This document shows, one piece after another, positions 43,884 to 56,360 of a DNA stretch of 64,000 nt. How positions within the stretch are numbered: the first letter of the stretch is position 1; each line of letters starts with the position of its first letter. Source of the stretch: Apiosordaria backusii (taxonomy: Eukaryota; Ascomycota; Sordariomycetes; Sordariales; Lasiosphaeriaceae); the NCBI GenBank assembly GCA_030549205.1, contig JAUKTV010000005.1:620001-684000 (forward strand), written 5' to 3'. The notes beneath the pieces were generated by a model. The model had not been told where the DNA came from. It was given only the letters and a program-made list of their open reading frames with translations, and did no database searches. The translations under genes and the position numbers were made by a program.

Positions 43884-46800
43884 ATGACAGGCCGTCCGCC
43901 TCCCGGGGATCCCGCGCCCCCGCGAAATGATCTCCTACTCGATCTCGACAACGATCAGCCCATATACAGTACAGGCCAGCGGTCAGCTCTGACCGACGAT
44001 GACCTCTTAAATTCATATGCCTACGACCAGGACGGTGCGCCGGCGCGTCCCTCCGTTTCCTACGACGACTTTGTCGGCTCTGGACAGGCACGACAACCAG
44101 GAGGGAGAGGGCCACCACCTGCTGGCACGTCAGCTTCTGCCGCAGGTCCCGCAAGCCCCTACGGGTCGCAACCAGTCAACAGGCAATACAGCCAGACGTC
44201 TGATCTGGGTAACTACCAGAGATACGCCGACGACTTTGACGACTATCCGGAGGATGGGACCTCCTATTATCAGGCCGGGGGAGCGGTGCCCGGCGGTGAC
44301 TCTACGGCGGCGGCCAATGCCAGGAAACGTAATAGTGTTCTGAGTCTGGGTGGCGGCTTGCTCGGAAGGGTCAAAAACAAGCTGGGAATGGGTCAGGGGT
44401 ACTCGGAAATGGATCTCCCCCTGACGGAATCACGGACGGGGACAAGACCGGAGCCCGGGGGTGCAGGAGGGGCTCCGCCGCCGAAAGACAAAAAGCTGGA
44501 TATGGGCAACTTCAAGTTCGGCTTCGGGAGATCGAAACCCGACCCTTCGACACTCGGACCTCGAATCATTCATCTCAACAATCCTCCAGCAAATGCCGCA
44601 AACAAGTATGTGGACAATCACGTGTCGACGGCCAAGTACAATGTTGCGACTTTCCTCCCCAAGTTCCTGTTCGAACAGTTCTCTAAATTCGCCAACATCT
44701 TCTTCTTGTTTACCGCCGGCTTGCAGCAAATTCCGGGCCTTTCTCCAACGAACAGATATACCACCATTGGTCCTCTTATTGTTGTGTTGCTGGTTTCGGC
44801 GGGTAAGGAATTGGTGGAGGATTACCGACGGAAACAGGCCGACAAGGCCTTAAACCAGTCCAAGGCGCGGATCTTGCGAGGCTCATCGTTTGAGGAAACA
44901 AAGTGGATCAATGTCTCCGTCGGTGATATTGTTCGAGTGGAATCTGAGGAGCCTTTTCCGGCTGATTTGGTCTTGGTGGCAAGCTCGGAGCCGGAAGGGT
45001 TGTGCTATATCGAGACCGCCAATTTGGATGGAGAAACCAACTTGAAGATCAAGCAGGCTCTGCCCGAAACGTCAACAATCGTGAGCTCGAGCGACCTTAG
45101 CAGACTGGGGGGCAGGATCAGGTCCGAGCAGCCCAACAGCAGTCTGTATACATACGAAGCTACTTTGACCATGCAAGCAGGTGGCGGAGAAAAGGAGCTC
45201 CCGCTGAACCCCGAGCAGCTGTTGCTCCGTGGTGCTACTTTGCGCAACACCCCCTGGATTCACGGTGTGGTTGTCTTCACGGGCCACGAGACGAAGCTCA
45301 TGCGAAATGCGACGGCAACCCCGATCAAGCGCACCAGGGTTGAGAAGCAGCTCAACACTCTTGTGTTGGTTCTCGTCGGCATTCTGTTGGTTCTTAGTGC
45401 TATCTCTACTATCGGTCATCTTGTTCAGCAAAGCGTTCAGGGTGAAGCCTTGTCATACCTCTTCCTGGATTCCATGGATGGCGCGGCGGCCGTCGCTCGC
45501 CTGTTCATCAAGGATATGGTTACATACTGGGTGCTTTTCTCCGCCTTGGTCCCCATCTCTCTGTTCGTCACCCTCGAACTGGTCAAGTACTGGCATGGTA
45601 TTCTCATCAACGACGACATGGATATTTACTACGACGTCAACGACACCCCTGCAAACTGCCGCACATCGAGTTTGGTCGAAGAGCTGGGCATGGTGGAATA
45701 CGTGTTTTCCGACAAGACTGGAACCCTGACCTGCAATATGATGGAGTTCAAGGCGTGTTCTATTGCTGGAATCATGTATGCCGAAAAGGTGCCCGAGGAC
45801 CGCGTGCCGAGCATCGAGGATGGTATCGAGGTTGGAATCCATGAGTTTAAGCAGCTCAGGGAGAACATCAAGAGCCACCCTAGCGCCCAGGCCATCCACC
45901 ACTTCCTTGCTCTGTTGGCCACTTGCCACACGGTTATTCCGGAGACGAGTGACACTGGCAATATCAAGTACCAAGCTGCTTCCCCTGATGAAGGCGCTCT
46001 CGTCGAAGGCGCTGTGCAGCTGGGCTACAAGTTCGTGGCTCGTAAGCCCCGCGCGGTGATTATCGAGGCCAATGGTGAAAGGCTCGAGTATGAACTTCTG
46101 GCTGTCTGCGAATTCAACTCGACCAGAAAGAGGATGACCACCATTTACCGCTGCCCCGATGGAGTGGTTCGCTGCTACACCAAGGGTGCCGATACAGTCA
46201 TTTTGGAGCGTCTGAATGATAACAATCCTCATGTCGATGTTACACTTCGCCACCTCGAGGAATACGCGTCAGAAGGTCTTCGGACTCTGTGCTTGGCCAT
46301 GCGTGAGGTTCCCGAACATGAATTTCAGGATTGGTTCAAGATCTACGAAAAAGCTCAGACGACTGTCGGCGGAAACCGCGCGGAGGAACTCGACAAGGCT
46401 GCCGAACTCATTGAGCATGATTTCTATCTGCTCGGTGCCACGGCTATCGAGGACAAACTACAAGACGGCGTCCCCGAGACTATCCACACGCTTCAGGAGG
46501 CCGGCATCAAGGTTTGGGTTCTTACAGGTGACAGGCAGGAAACGGCTATCAATATCGGCATGAGTTGCAAGCTTCTCAGCGAAGACATGATGTTGCTCAT
46601 TGTCAACGAGGAGAATGCAGATGCGACAAGGGACAATCTTCAAAAGAAGCTGGATGCTATTCGGAACCAAACTGATGCGACGATTGAGATGGATACTCTG
46701 GCTCTGGTCATCGACGGAAAGTCACTGACCTACGCACTGGAGAAGGATATGGAGAAGCTTTTCCTCGATCTTGCGGTGATGTGCAAGGCGGTTATTTGCT

Positions 46801-48069
46801 GCCGTGTCTCACCCCTGCAAAAAGCTATGGTGGTCAAGCTGGTCAAGAAGTACCAGAAGCAGTCGATTCTTCTCGCTATTGGCGATGGAGCCAACGATGT
46901 TTCCATGATTCAGGCCGCCCACATTGGTATCGGTATCAGCGGTATGGAAGGTCTTCAGGCTGCACGCAGTGCTGATGTTTCCATCGCCCAGTTCCGGTAT
47001 CTCAGGAAATTGTTGCTTGTCCACGGAGCGTGGAGTTACCACCGTGTGGCGAAGGCTATTCTGTTTTCTTTCTACAAGAATATCACATTGTATCTCACGC
47101 AGTTTTGGGCAAGTCTACTGATTCCAGACAAAGGGGAACAGCCATGCTAACAGACCGAACAGTACACCTTCCAAAACGTCTTCTCTGGTGAAGTCATCTA
47201 CGAATCCTGGACCCTCTCCTTCTACAACGTCTTCTACACCGTTCTCCCTCCCCTCGTCCTCGGTATCCTTGACCAATTCGTCTCGGCCCGCCTTCTCGAC
47301 CGCTACCCCCAGCTCTACAACCTCGGCCAAAGCAACAGCTTCTTCAACAAGCGGGTCTTCGCCTCCTGGATCTCCAATGCCGTCTATCACTCCCTCCTCC
47401 TCTACATCGGCGGCTCCCTCTTCTGGATCAACGACGGCGTTCAGGGGAACAGCGTCCCCGTGGGCAAATGGGTCTGGGGCACAGCCATGTACGGTGCTGT
47501 GCTGCTAACAGTCCTCGGCAAAGCCGCGCTGGTGACGAACAACTGGACCAAATACCACGTCATTGCCATCCCGGGCAGTTTTGTGATTTGGGTGGTGTTT
47601 GTGGCGGTGTACGGTATTGTGGCACCCAAACTAAACTTTTCGACCGAGTACCACGGGATTATTCCGCTGTTGTTCTCGAGCCCGGCGTTTTGGATCCAGA
47701 TGCCGACGCTGGCGATTTTGTGCCTGTCGAGGGATTTTGCGTGGAAGTTTAGCAAGAGATTGTGGAAGCCGGAGGCGTATCACCATGTGCAGGAGATTCA
47801 AAAGTATAATATTCAGGATTATAGGCCGAGGTATGTTTCTCTTTGCTACTAATGAAATTGGACGGATAAGGGGCTAATGTTTGGGGGACAGAATGGAGCA
47901 ATTCCAAAAGGCTATTCGGAAAGTGAGACAGGTGCAGCGCATGAGGAAGCAGAGGGGGTACGCGTTCTCGGCGGCGGACGAGTCGCAGACGAGGGTGTTG
48001 CAGGCGTATGATACTACGCAGCATAGAGGACGGTATGGAGAGATGGCCAGTTCGAGGCCGGTGCAATGA
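43884..48069 (+). CDS. DRS2: P4-type ATPase, phospholipid flippase Drs2
   Basis: This flippase moves phosphatidylserine and phosphatidylethanolamine to the cytosolic leaflet of trans-Golgi and endosomal membranes, with a Cdc50 subunit. The exons are 43884..47108, 47163..47830 and 47892..48069, giving 1356 aa (yeast Drs2 is 1355). The first intron uses a GC donor: QFW then GCAAGT, acceptor ACAG, and only this join keeps QFWYTFQNVFSG in frame. Marks seen: DGETNLKIKQALPE (actuator), PISL in M4, D610 in DKTGTLTCNMMEF (phosphorylated Asp), TGDRQETAINIG, and the hinge IGDGANDVSMIQAAHIGIGISG. Ten membrane segments are expected. The C-terminal tail has RKQRGYAFSAADESQTRVLQ, like the autoinhibitory/Gea2-regulated GFAFS segment of yeast Drs2. 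The N-terminus is Pro/Gly/Tyr-rich and disordered. Confidence 0.97.
47109..47162 (+). other. GC-AG intron in DRS2
   Basis: The 54-nt intron begins GCAAGT and ends ACAG, with GCTAAC as a probable branch point at 47146-47151. The only nearby GT (47113) would shift the frame against the next exon, and the GC donor matches the known GC-AG consensus. Confidence 0.85.
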
Positions 48070-51000
48070 CATCTCTCTCTCTATCTCTCTTGTTTTTTCG
48101 GGTTGGGTTGTGGGGTATAGGGGGTTGGGGGGGGGAGGAAAGGTTTTGTGGTTGCTGTTGTTATATTATCATGTTATTAATATTGACAGTTTATGGTCTT
48201 TTGTGTTGTGAAGGGAGCACTTTCCAAAAAGGAAGATGGCACTTTTGAGGCAAAACCAGAGGAAGAGTTGTTGAAGTCAAAGAGGTGGTGTGCAAGGAAG
48301 GGCGAAAATGGGAGGGGAGGTGTAGGGTTTGGTGTTTGGCTTAATGGCATTGATCTGATGGTTTTTGATGGGTTGCGGTGGTTTTTGGTGTTGAGTGAGA
48401 AATGCAATTGAGCTGAGCTTTGAATTGAGTGTGGTGCGTGAGATGCCTCGATCTTCTTGTGCGCTGTGTTTGTGTGTTGTTTTTATTTGTATTTGATTGA
48501 GTCTGGACGGTTGTGGTTGTTGATACTCGGTTGTTGATACTCGTCAACAGAGTACCTTGCCCACCATGACCTGGCAGAAATAACATCGCAATTGCAACAA
48601 CAATAGATCGCTGAAAGTTCTTCTGTTCCGCGACAGAAGAAAGATGTCGCTCTCGGAGTACGATGTCAATGATTAGGTCCCAGTCTACTTTGACCACACC
48701 ATACCAAGATCTAGCCTCTTCAAATTAATGGCGTAAAATGGCACTACAATTCGTCTATCCATCCGTAGAATCCGAACGATAGCCCTAGAGAAAGACTTCT
48801 TGAATTAATAGAAAAGAAACCCATCGCTCCGATTAAGGTACAATTATCGATTCACCAAAGTCTCCCTCCACCCTGTTACAAAACAAGGTTTTCCATCTCA
48901 ATCACCGTCGTTTCTCATGGCCATCTTGTAGTTCCCTCTTTGAAGACATGAACATTAACCAAAACCGAGAGGAAAAACAACAAGTTCCATCTCATCATCG
49001 CACACATGTATACCAACGCTGTCATCACAACAATCACAGGAGAGACCTCTCAACGATGTATTCGGCTCACTTCTGACTTGTGTGTGTGTCGGGAGAGATG
49101 AAATAGGCAGCTACAATTTTGAACAAAATGCCCGAAAGGTTGAGCAGAGCATGCTCGCCTCATATGCGTTCCATCGAGAAGCTCCTGTGTTTCTTGTTCT
49201 TTTGTTTCAAGAGCATGCTGATGAAGTGTCGGAGAAGTATCCCCGATAGGTACCTGACTATCCACCTACCTATCATGTGCTGCAGTGATTTTTGAACTCC
49301 TGCCAGGTATTTCTCAGTCTTGTGATCGCTTCAGGTCACAGCAGCACCCCAAGTCTGGACCAACAATGGCAAGGTATACTGACTTTTCCCTTTTGAGAAA
49401 GTTATTTGCTTCCAAAAGACCATTTCCGTACTCCTTTTTCATCTCTATAACCGCAGTTGGTCAGCCAGCTGTAACTTGGTATACCGAGTTTACCCTATCT
49501 CTGTTTTTGACCACTCCAGCTTATGACCAACTTATGACCCTCTAAAACGGTCCTGGATATGACAGCTCAACATCCCCCACGGTGGTTGTAAATGGAATCC
49601 CATCCTCCTCCAAAAGCGGCAACCTGTTTCTAGTTCCCTACCGAAGGGACCTTACATCCACATACCCATCACCACAGCCTTGTCTACTCACCCACCCACC
49701 CACAAGTTACTCCGCACTGTATATACAAATTCAGAAAAAAGGCAAGCGGTAACAATCAATCTCACATGACCGCCCGCTCCATGCAAGCAAGCGAGCAAGC
49801 GAGTGTCTTCCCGCCGTTGGTACCACACCATTTTCCCGTCACATTCACACTTTTCATGCCCGTATCCCAGACTCATCACACTGATCATCACACCCACCTT
49901 TTGCACCGCTCAACACAACTGAGCCACTGACCTACGCACGCACACCCACCACCACCGCGTTTAACGCTACGATCTTGCGGTGAGAGAGAAAAAGGTGTGG
50001 GAAGGTGAGCACCTTATTTCCTCGGTTTGCTTCTGTTCTAGGGCTGATGATCATGAGGTGTGAAAATCAAACTGGGCGGTTCTTAGCCTCCGTGGGTTGT
50101 GAGTGGTGTGGTTCACCCCCTCCGAGATTCACAACAGCCTGGCTTGGTCACACACAATGTTTTACCTATATTTTGATATCAAATCCGTGAAGACCCGCAT
50201 TTCTTTCTTTCTGGTTCCGTAATTTTCTCCGGTAACCACCCATATTCTCAATATCCAAGATTGTGACAAGTCCGAAGCGAACAAGAAAGAAGATATCGGC
50301 CTCACCGACAACTTCGGAAATGCCCTACGTTGTAGTGAGACCCATGTGAATATCACAAACACCCCGTTATTATCGTGATCCCAATCACTTAAGATTCCCA
50401 ACGGTGGGCTCTATCCCCGCTACCGTTGATTTCTCATATTCGGCGCTGACGGGTACCTAACAACCGGCTTACGGGTTCCATCGGCTCTTCCTCTTCTTTC
50501 TTTCTAAGCCTACACTAGTGTAGTGTATGTACCAAGCAAAGATTTGTTCTTTTGTTTTCCGTGCCATTTTTCTTTTTGGTTGATCCAACTTCCTTGGTCA
50601 AACCCCATGTCCAACCCACCCGCGCCGTTTGTGTCCAAGCAGCCGAAAATCCGCGCCGCAGCACCAATGCCACCTCGTCCCCCAGTCCCGGAAGTCTGCG
50701 CCCCTATCTCATCCTTCTCGAAGGTTTTCTTTTTCCCTTGTGTGTGATTCTTCTTTTGATCTTGGAAGGGAAGGGCAGGGGCAGTCTGACATGCATTTTT
50801 TTTCTTGCCACTTTGCGGTTGCACCACCACCGAAAGAAAAGAAAAGACAAGGCGCGGTGCGGTCTTTTGCCTCTTTTGGTAACCCGAAGAAGGACTTTTA
50901 GTGTACACTGGAGACATCCTGCTTATAGTGTACCACAGAAGTGAAACATGACAACATCAACCATAACAAAAGCGGAAGGGTGTGTGAGGGTGCAAACGAC

Positions 51001-54000
51001 CCCCTGAATCCCCAGACCTTAGAAAAAGATCGGGGCAAAAGAAAACTTACCTCGAAGAAAAACTGGTGTGTCATGTGTCATGGTGGCATTGACACTTGCG
51101 ACATTGAACATTGTGATATCACTTCTGTTTTTACGCGCGTAAAGAATGTAAAAGAAGCATGTGCAGTGTGCAGGTGTGCCAGTGTGTGTGCGTATGTGTG
51201 TATGTGTTTGTGCGTATCAGTGTAAGCGCCACGCATGTGTTTGAGTCTCGTGCTCTTTGTGTGATTTTGACAGCAAGAGAAGTCCCAGGACCCAACAAAA
51301 ACCAAAAAAAAGAAAAAAAAGAAAACAATAGAAGAAAAAAGCCCGATACTCCGGAATCCGATCGGTGACCGCTGAAAAAGCCGGGTTGGGTCTGCACTAA
51401 CTGCGGGCACTGTGCACTTACACCAACCAACACCCCAGCCACCGTGTCCCAGATCCAAAGCATCGGTGTCCAGTGATCAGGAAAAGAGATGTGAAAGAAG
51501 CAAAAAAGCCACTGCCGAGGGAACCGAACGTCCCGTGCCTTGCGCTGGGGTTCTCCCTCCCGTGTCCCTGTCCTCGGTGCTGCTTCAGGTCCCCTACCTC
51601 GACCTATCAAGTCCAGGCCTGCACATGTAAGGGATGAGGAAGCCGTCATGATATGACGACGACGTTTCTTTTTCCTGTATGCAACAAGACAACAACCTAC
51701 ATTAGTCTGCGGGGGATCTTCTCTCCCCGGGTTGTCTTTGTCATCACCAAATTTGTAAGACACTGGTTTCCCCGATCTCAAAAAAAAGAGATGCTGTTAA
51801 TCGCCTGAGCGTGTGCATCGGTTGATCGACCCCCTTTTTTTTCTCCTTCCAGCCCACCCGCGTCTGTGTGTATCCCGAAGTTTGAGAAGGGGACACCGAG
51901 GAGGAGGATAGAAGCATCTCGGGGACGTCGGGGATAGATCACGAGACCTGCAGTGAGCCAACAATTTCTTTTTTTTTTTTTCTCTTGTGGTGATTCGCAT
52001 TGTCAAACACTGACACAAGGAGAGGTTGACATGTGTCCAGAATATAGAAACGGACCGAACTGTCGGGCTAAACAGACAAGTTTTGCTCTCGCAGCCTTGC
52101 AATATTGTGGGCACGGTGACTGTGACTGTTCCCAATAATAATATTTTGCTGTAAAGGATGAGTCGTCATGATAGAAACGGCCCGGATCCTAGTGCGAGAC
52201 CGGAGTCGTCAAAAAGCTTGACAAGGAAATCTGACTGGCGTTTCTGGAGGTTGTGTTAAGCATTGGATCTCCGGTGGGGCCCCCGGCATCCCTGTGATCT
52301 CCGCCCATGACGGGACACTCTCCCGAATTGCCTGCTAAAATTACCCGTTTGGCAAATTCTTGGACGTCAGCAAATCGTGCTCAGTCATGCTGAGGAGATC
52401 GGCCGACAAAAGTCGGGACACAGCCCGCGTGCTGTTGTGTGGGCAGAGGAATCCGGCCGCCCCTCTGTCGAGCGCACTGTGTAGCCGTGCCAAGAATGGT
52501 GTTGGAGAGTAAAACATCAAAACATCATGAAAGCTGTTGGACCCCCCGTGCACGTCCCCACTGGTACCCCCAATATATCTCCTGCGTGGGAGGCAGAATT
52601 TCACATGAAGAAAAAATTGCCGTGATATCTCGATCAAAGGGCATTATCTTTCCACCTTAAAAACTGCTTACCCCGCTGCTCCCTCCTGATAACCCATAGC
52701 ACCGAGATAAGAGCTTTCGGATCAGGGCCCTGCTGCGGCTAGCGTACCTGCAGCATCGCCGTCCCATTCCCAAGCACCCTCCAGCAAAACACTGGCCGAT
52801 GACGAGCAAGACATGTGTGGAGGGGCTCTGGCTCCGAGACCGTCGTGGGCCTGTGCAAACTCGGGGTTTACCACGCCAGGCACATCCATCTGAGACCCCT
52901 GTTGTACCGTCGCCAACCTCCAAGACCCGGGCCTACCCGTCAGTAGCTCGAGATACGGCGACACAGCTTTCCCATATCTCGGAGACCGAGTCGGAGTCTT
53001 CACACTCGAATGATTGGACATGAAAATAGCGGCAGTCTTTGCCTTATCGATGAAGAGCTGTACCTTGTCCGATCAACGTGTGAGACTGGACCCTTCATTG
53101 CCATCCACCCTCCTACGATGCCTCCTTATCCCCTATGCAGCTTCAATAGTTGATAGGAAGCGGCACCACCAGATTGATGAATGAGGTGGTATTCCTGGCA
53201 TGATCGACATGCACGTCACTAATCTTGTCTTCGAGCCCATGGCTAGGGGGAAGCTGGTAGCAAGCAACCTCGCTTCCAGACGTGGGCTGCTGGCATCCCC
53301 CACCGGTCAAGATTCTCTCATCCCGCGGACGACGGGACAATGCCCGGCCGCCTGCCACCGGCACCTCGGTCAACGCTGGTGCATAAGAAAGTGGCATACG
53401 AGCTATGGTTGCCTGACCTGGATGCGTCTGGCGTCACCCGAGGATGCAGCAATCTGTCAAGGGCGCGGTAGAGATATGCCGCCCAGATCGAAAGCGGGGA
53501 GGTGTGGTGCAGAGACGAGATGACCGGCAGTGCCGCCAATGCGCGGCTGCTATGGCCGATGATAGGAGTCTGGAAGCTCTTTTATGGTGGCACAAAGCGA
53601 TGCTGCCAAACCGAGGGCTAATAATGAGTGTGTGAGCGTAGTTTTGATGACGTTCAAGCCCGAAATACTTTCCCTCGAGGGTCGCGTGGTTAGTGGGAAG
53701 CTATGGGCACTGCTGAAGGCATCTGGAAGTCTTCTGGGTCGAGCGATGAGAGACCCCCACGCCGGGCGGCCGAACCTAAGAAGCGTTTGAATGGGTCGGA
53801 CGGCCTGATATTGCGTGCTGGTGCAGGGCGGGTTTCCAACACGGGCAAGTCATGTATATACTGTAGCTGCGGACCAAGCCTGGATGATGCACCCAGCGAT
53901 TGATGGCAGGCCGGGGAGCATTTACGAAGTCCCACGGGCCGATCGCTCGTGTTTTGGTGCCCTATCTTGCTCACTGTTTTAGACGGTTCAACACGCATGA

Positions 54001-55046
54001 TGAAGACGACCCTGTGGGAACCGTCCCATCGTGGAAGGACGTCGAGACGAGATTGGTGGGCGTTGACACCTTGATGGCTCGATAGTAGTACAACCCTCCT
54101 GTCCCGTCGCAAGGCAGGTCGTCGTCACGTTTCTGGCCAGTTGCTCTTGCAAGCCTGTCCCTGCGACGGGTATAACCATCTGCATGGCCGCCGGTGGAGC
54201 TTGGAGGACCCTGATGGGGATTGTTGGGGCTTGAGCATGTTGCAATTTCACACCCCGATCCATCCGTGATCCACCAGACCCAGTCCCGGTGCAGATCGTG
54301 GGCGGGCTGCTCATGGCGTGATGCCCTTTACAGTGTTTCGGCCAAAAAACGTCGAGCTTGTTCATCAGACGGTGAGCTCGCCGAGAGACGGTGTGGTGTG
54401 GAGCCGAGAGCTAGGCTGTGGAATAAAAAAAGAAAATTTTCCTTGACAGCGGGACTCGGGAGTGACGAGGCTGAACATGGAGATGTGACTGGACGGGAGC
54501 ATCTCGGTGTGATGAACGATTCGAGTGTCAAGTGAACAAACAGACTGTGGTAAATGAACAATGTAGTGTGGGCAGCTGGTTTTGACATTACCCCAGAATT
54601 ATTCCCAAGGCATCCTTCCTGTTCCGGTCTCTGATTGGCCGAATCCCGTTCACCTCGTCGTCCACCTTTTGCTTGTGCGCTGCTGCGAGGGACTATCTGA
54701 AAACAGAAGCAGCTCTCAAGGTGTTTACTGTAAATCCACAATGTCACAATGTCACCGAACCATCGGGCTTCGGACGCTTAGGTAGAGTGGACGTGCGGAG
54801 CTGACTTCTGACACATTGGAGGGGAATAATTGAAAAATATCACAACATTCTCTCGCAACATTGTCTGTGCTGCCGGCCCAGCCATTGTCCCAGATTCCAC
54901 CATCGCCCCCACGAAATTTGTCACCGGACCTCTTCATCGCAGACAAGGCCTGTCCCGCTCGCTTTTCTGGGCAGTGATCTGGGGTTCTCTCCTCACACTG
55001 TGTTGCAAGACATGGATGACAGGGCTCGTCAATTGACGTTCGCATC
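48070..55046. other. Gene-free intergenic region upstream of the ecl1-like gene
   Basis: About 7 kb without a supportable gene. The 5' end is DRS2 3' UTR. Features: a 14-bp tandem duplication at 48515-48542, a GT-rich simple stretch near 51150-51225, A- and T-rich runs near 51290-51345 and 51965-51980, and patches with frequent TACC or TAGG steps. ORFs up to about 215 codons on the minus strand around 51.1-51.8 kb read through simple sequence (Phe and His/Thr runs) and lack motifs. No tRNA or rRNA was recognised. Confidence 0.4.
48515..48542 (+). repeat. 14-bp perfect tandem duplication
   Basis: GGTTGTTGATACTC occurs twice back to back at 48515-48528 and 48529-48542, in the region downstream of DRS2. 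Confidence 0.9.
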
Positions 55047-56360
55047 ATGTTCACCCCCTCTCAGCCCCTCTCAGCAGCACAGCACCCAGTGACCTACAAG
55101 AACACAGCCTGCCCTTTTCTCTGACCTTCTCTCGTCTCTAGTCTCTCGCTCTAGCTCTCACAACCCTTCCCCTTTCCCCATCTCGTCTCACCAACAACAA
55201 ATTCTGATCTCAGTATCGCTCCACTACTTTGGGGGATTCAAGGTCCAACCCTGCCCTGCTTGACCTGAGTCCGGGCTGGCGGGAGAGAGCGTCACTGAAC
55301 TGGACCGGGGATCTTTGTTCCTCGAAACGCTCCCCCATCTTTGCACCACACCCGCCGACGGTGAAAGACGATTGGCCAACCCCCGACAGCTTCTCCCAGC
55401 TCTGTCCATCTCCGCTCTCGGCAGCAGCCTTGAAGGACTCGGCGCTCGACCACGCGCAAGCTGAAGCGCCCAGGAATTGGTCAAAGGAGTCATCCGATAC
55501 GCAAAAGTATCTGATAATTAGCCCAAAGAATCAAGTCTCTTAAAGCTCTGCTTTGGTCTCACTCATCAACTGTGCCGTCTCTTCTCTCTCTCAACACACT
55601 TGCACAAGACACACACCACGCGAGCTTCCACTTGTGTCCCGTCAAGTCAACTACAACAAGCGCGGGGTAAAATCCTGCTCTTCGCCAGCTACCCGATTTG
55701 CACGCCAAGTCCACGAGTTGTCGCGACACAACCTTGTGGCCCGTCACCAGCTACCGCAACCCGAGTCAAGCCCTGTTAGACACCTTCCCCGAAGGTTCAG
55801 CGATTGCAGACCAATTCAGCCAACCGTCTCTCTGATCACTTTCACTACTGGTCTCCGAGACCAACTATTGACTGACCCGGCATAATACCACCAGACACCA
55901 GGGGTCATCAAAGTCCACAAAAGGCCGCCAGCAACCGACAGCACCGATAGACAGCCCAGAGAAGAAGAAAAAAACTCTTCTGCAGCATACATATTTGCCA
56001 CCGCACGACACACCCCCTTGCTGGGCTCCAATTGCTTCGCAAAGGAAAACTTTTTTCTTGTTTAGACGACACTGGCCAAGTTCAAAAGGGTCATCTTTTC
56101 GTCGCTCAATTACCCAACTCCCCCCTAGCTTGTCCACCAGGCTTTATCCCGGATTCTTCAGTTTCTTGTTCTCTGAAGCTTCAAATTCCCCGCCTCCGCC
56201 CCCCCCCCCCATCCCCACACTCTCTGTACCCCAAGGGACTTGGGACGAGCTTCAGCCAACCAGCATCCCCCGGCCTCCACGCCCTACTGCGTACACTACT
56301 TACTGCGTACACTTTCACCTCAACCTCCCCTGAGCTGCACCAATCACAACGCTCGCCTCG
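55047..56360 (+). promoter_or_regulatory. 1.3 kb ATG-free leader and promoter of the ecl1-like gene
   Basis: The ATG at 55047 opens a 25-codon frame ending TGA at 55124. From there to the ecl1-like start at 56361 I find no ATG on the plus strand in any frame, where well over ten would be expected by chance. The region is CT-rich, with many CTCTCT and TCTC tracts (55130-55200, 55560-55600) and a C13 run near 56200. This is the pattern of a long, transcribed 5' leader. A 13-bp direct repeat TACTGCGTACACT lies at 56285-56297 and 56301-56313. Leader length and possible leader introns are unknown. Confidence 0.55.

Noticed and set aside
51150..51225. GT-rich simple sequence as a possible regulatory array
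   Set aside because: Irregular (GT/GTAT) simple sequence; common in intergenic DNA and without periodic structure.
51131..51781. Minus-strand ORF of about 215 codons
   Set aside because: It reads through GT-rich and A/T-rich simple sequence, producing Thr/His and Phe runs; no coding signal.
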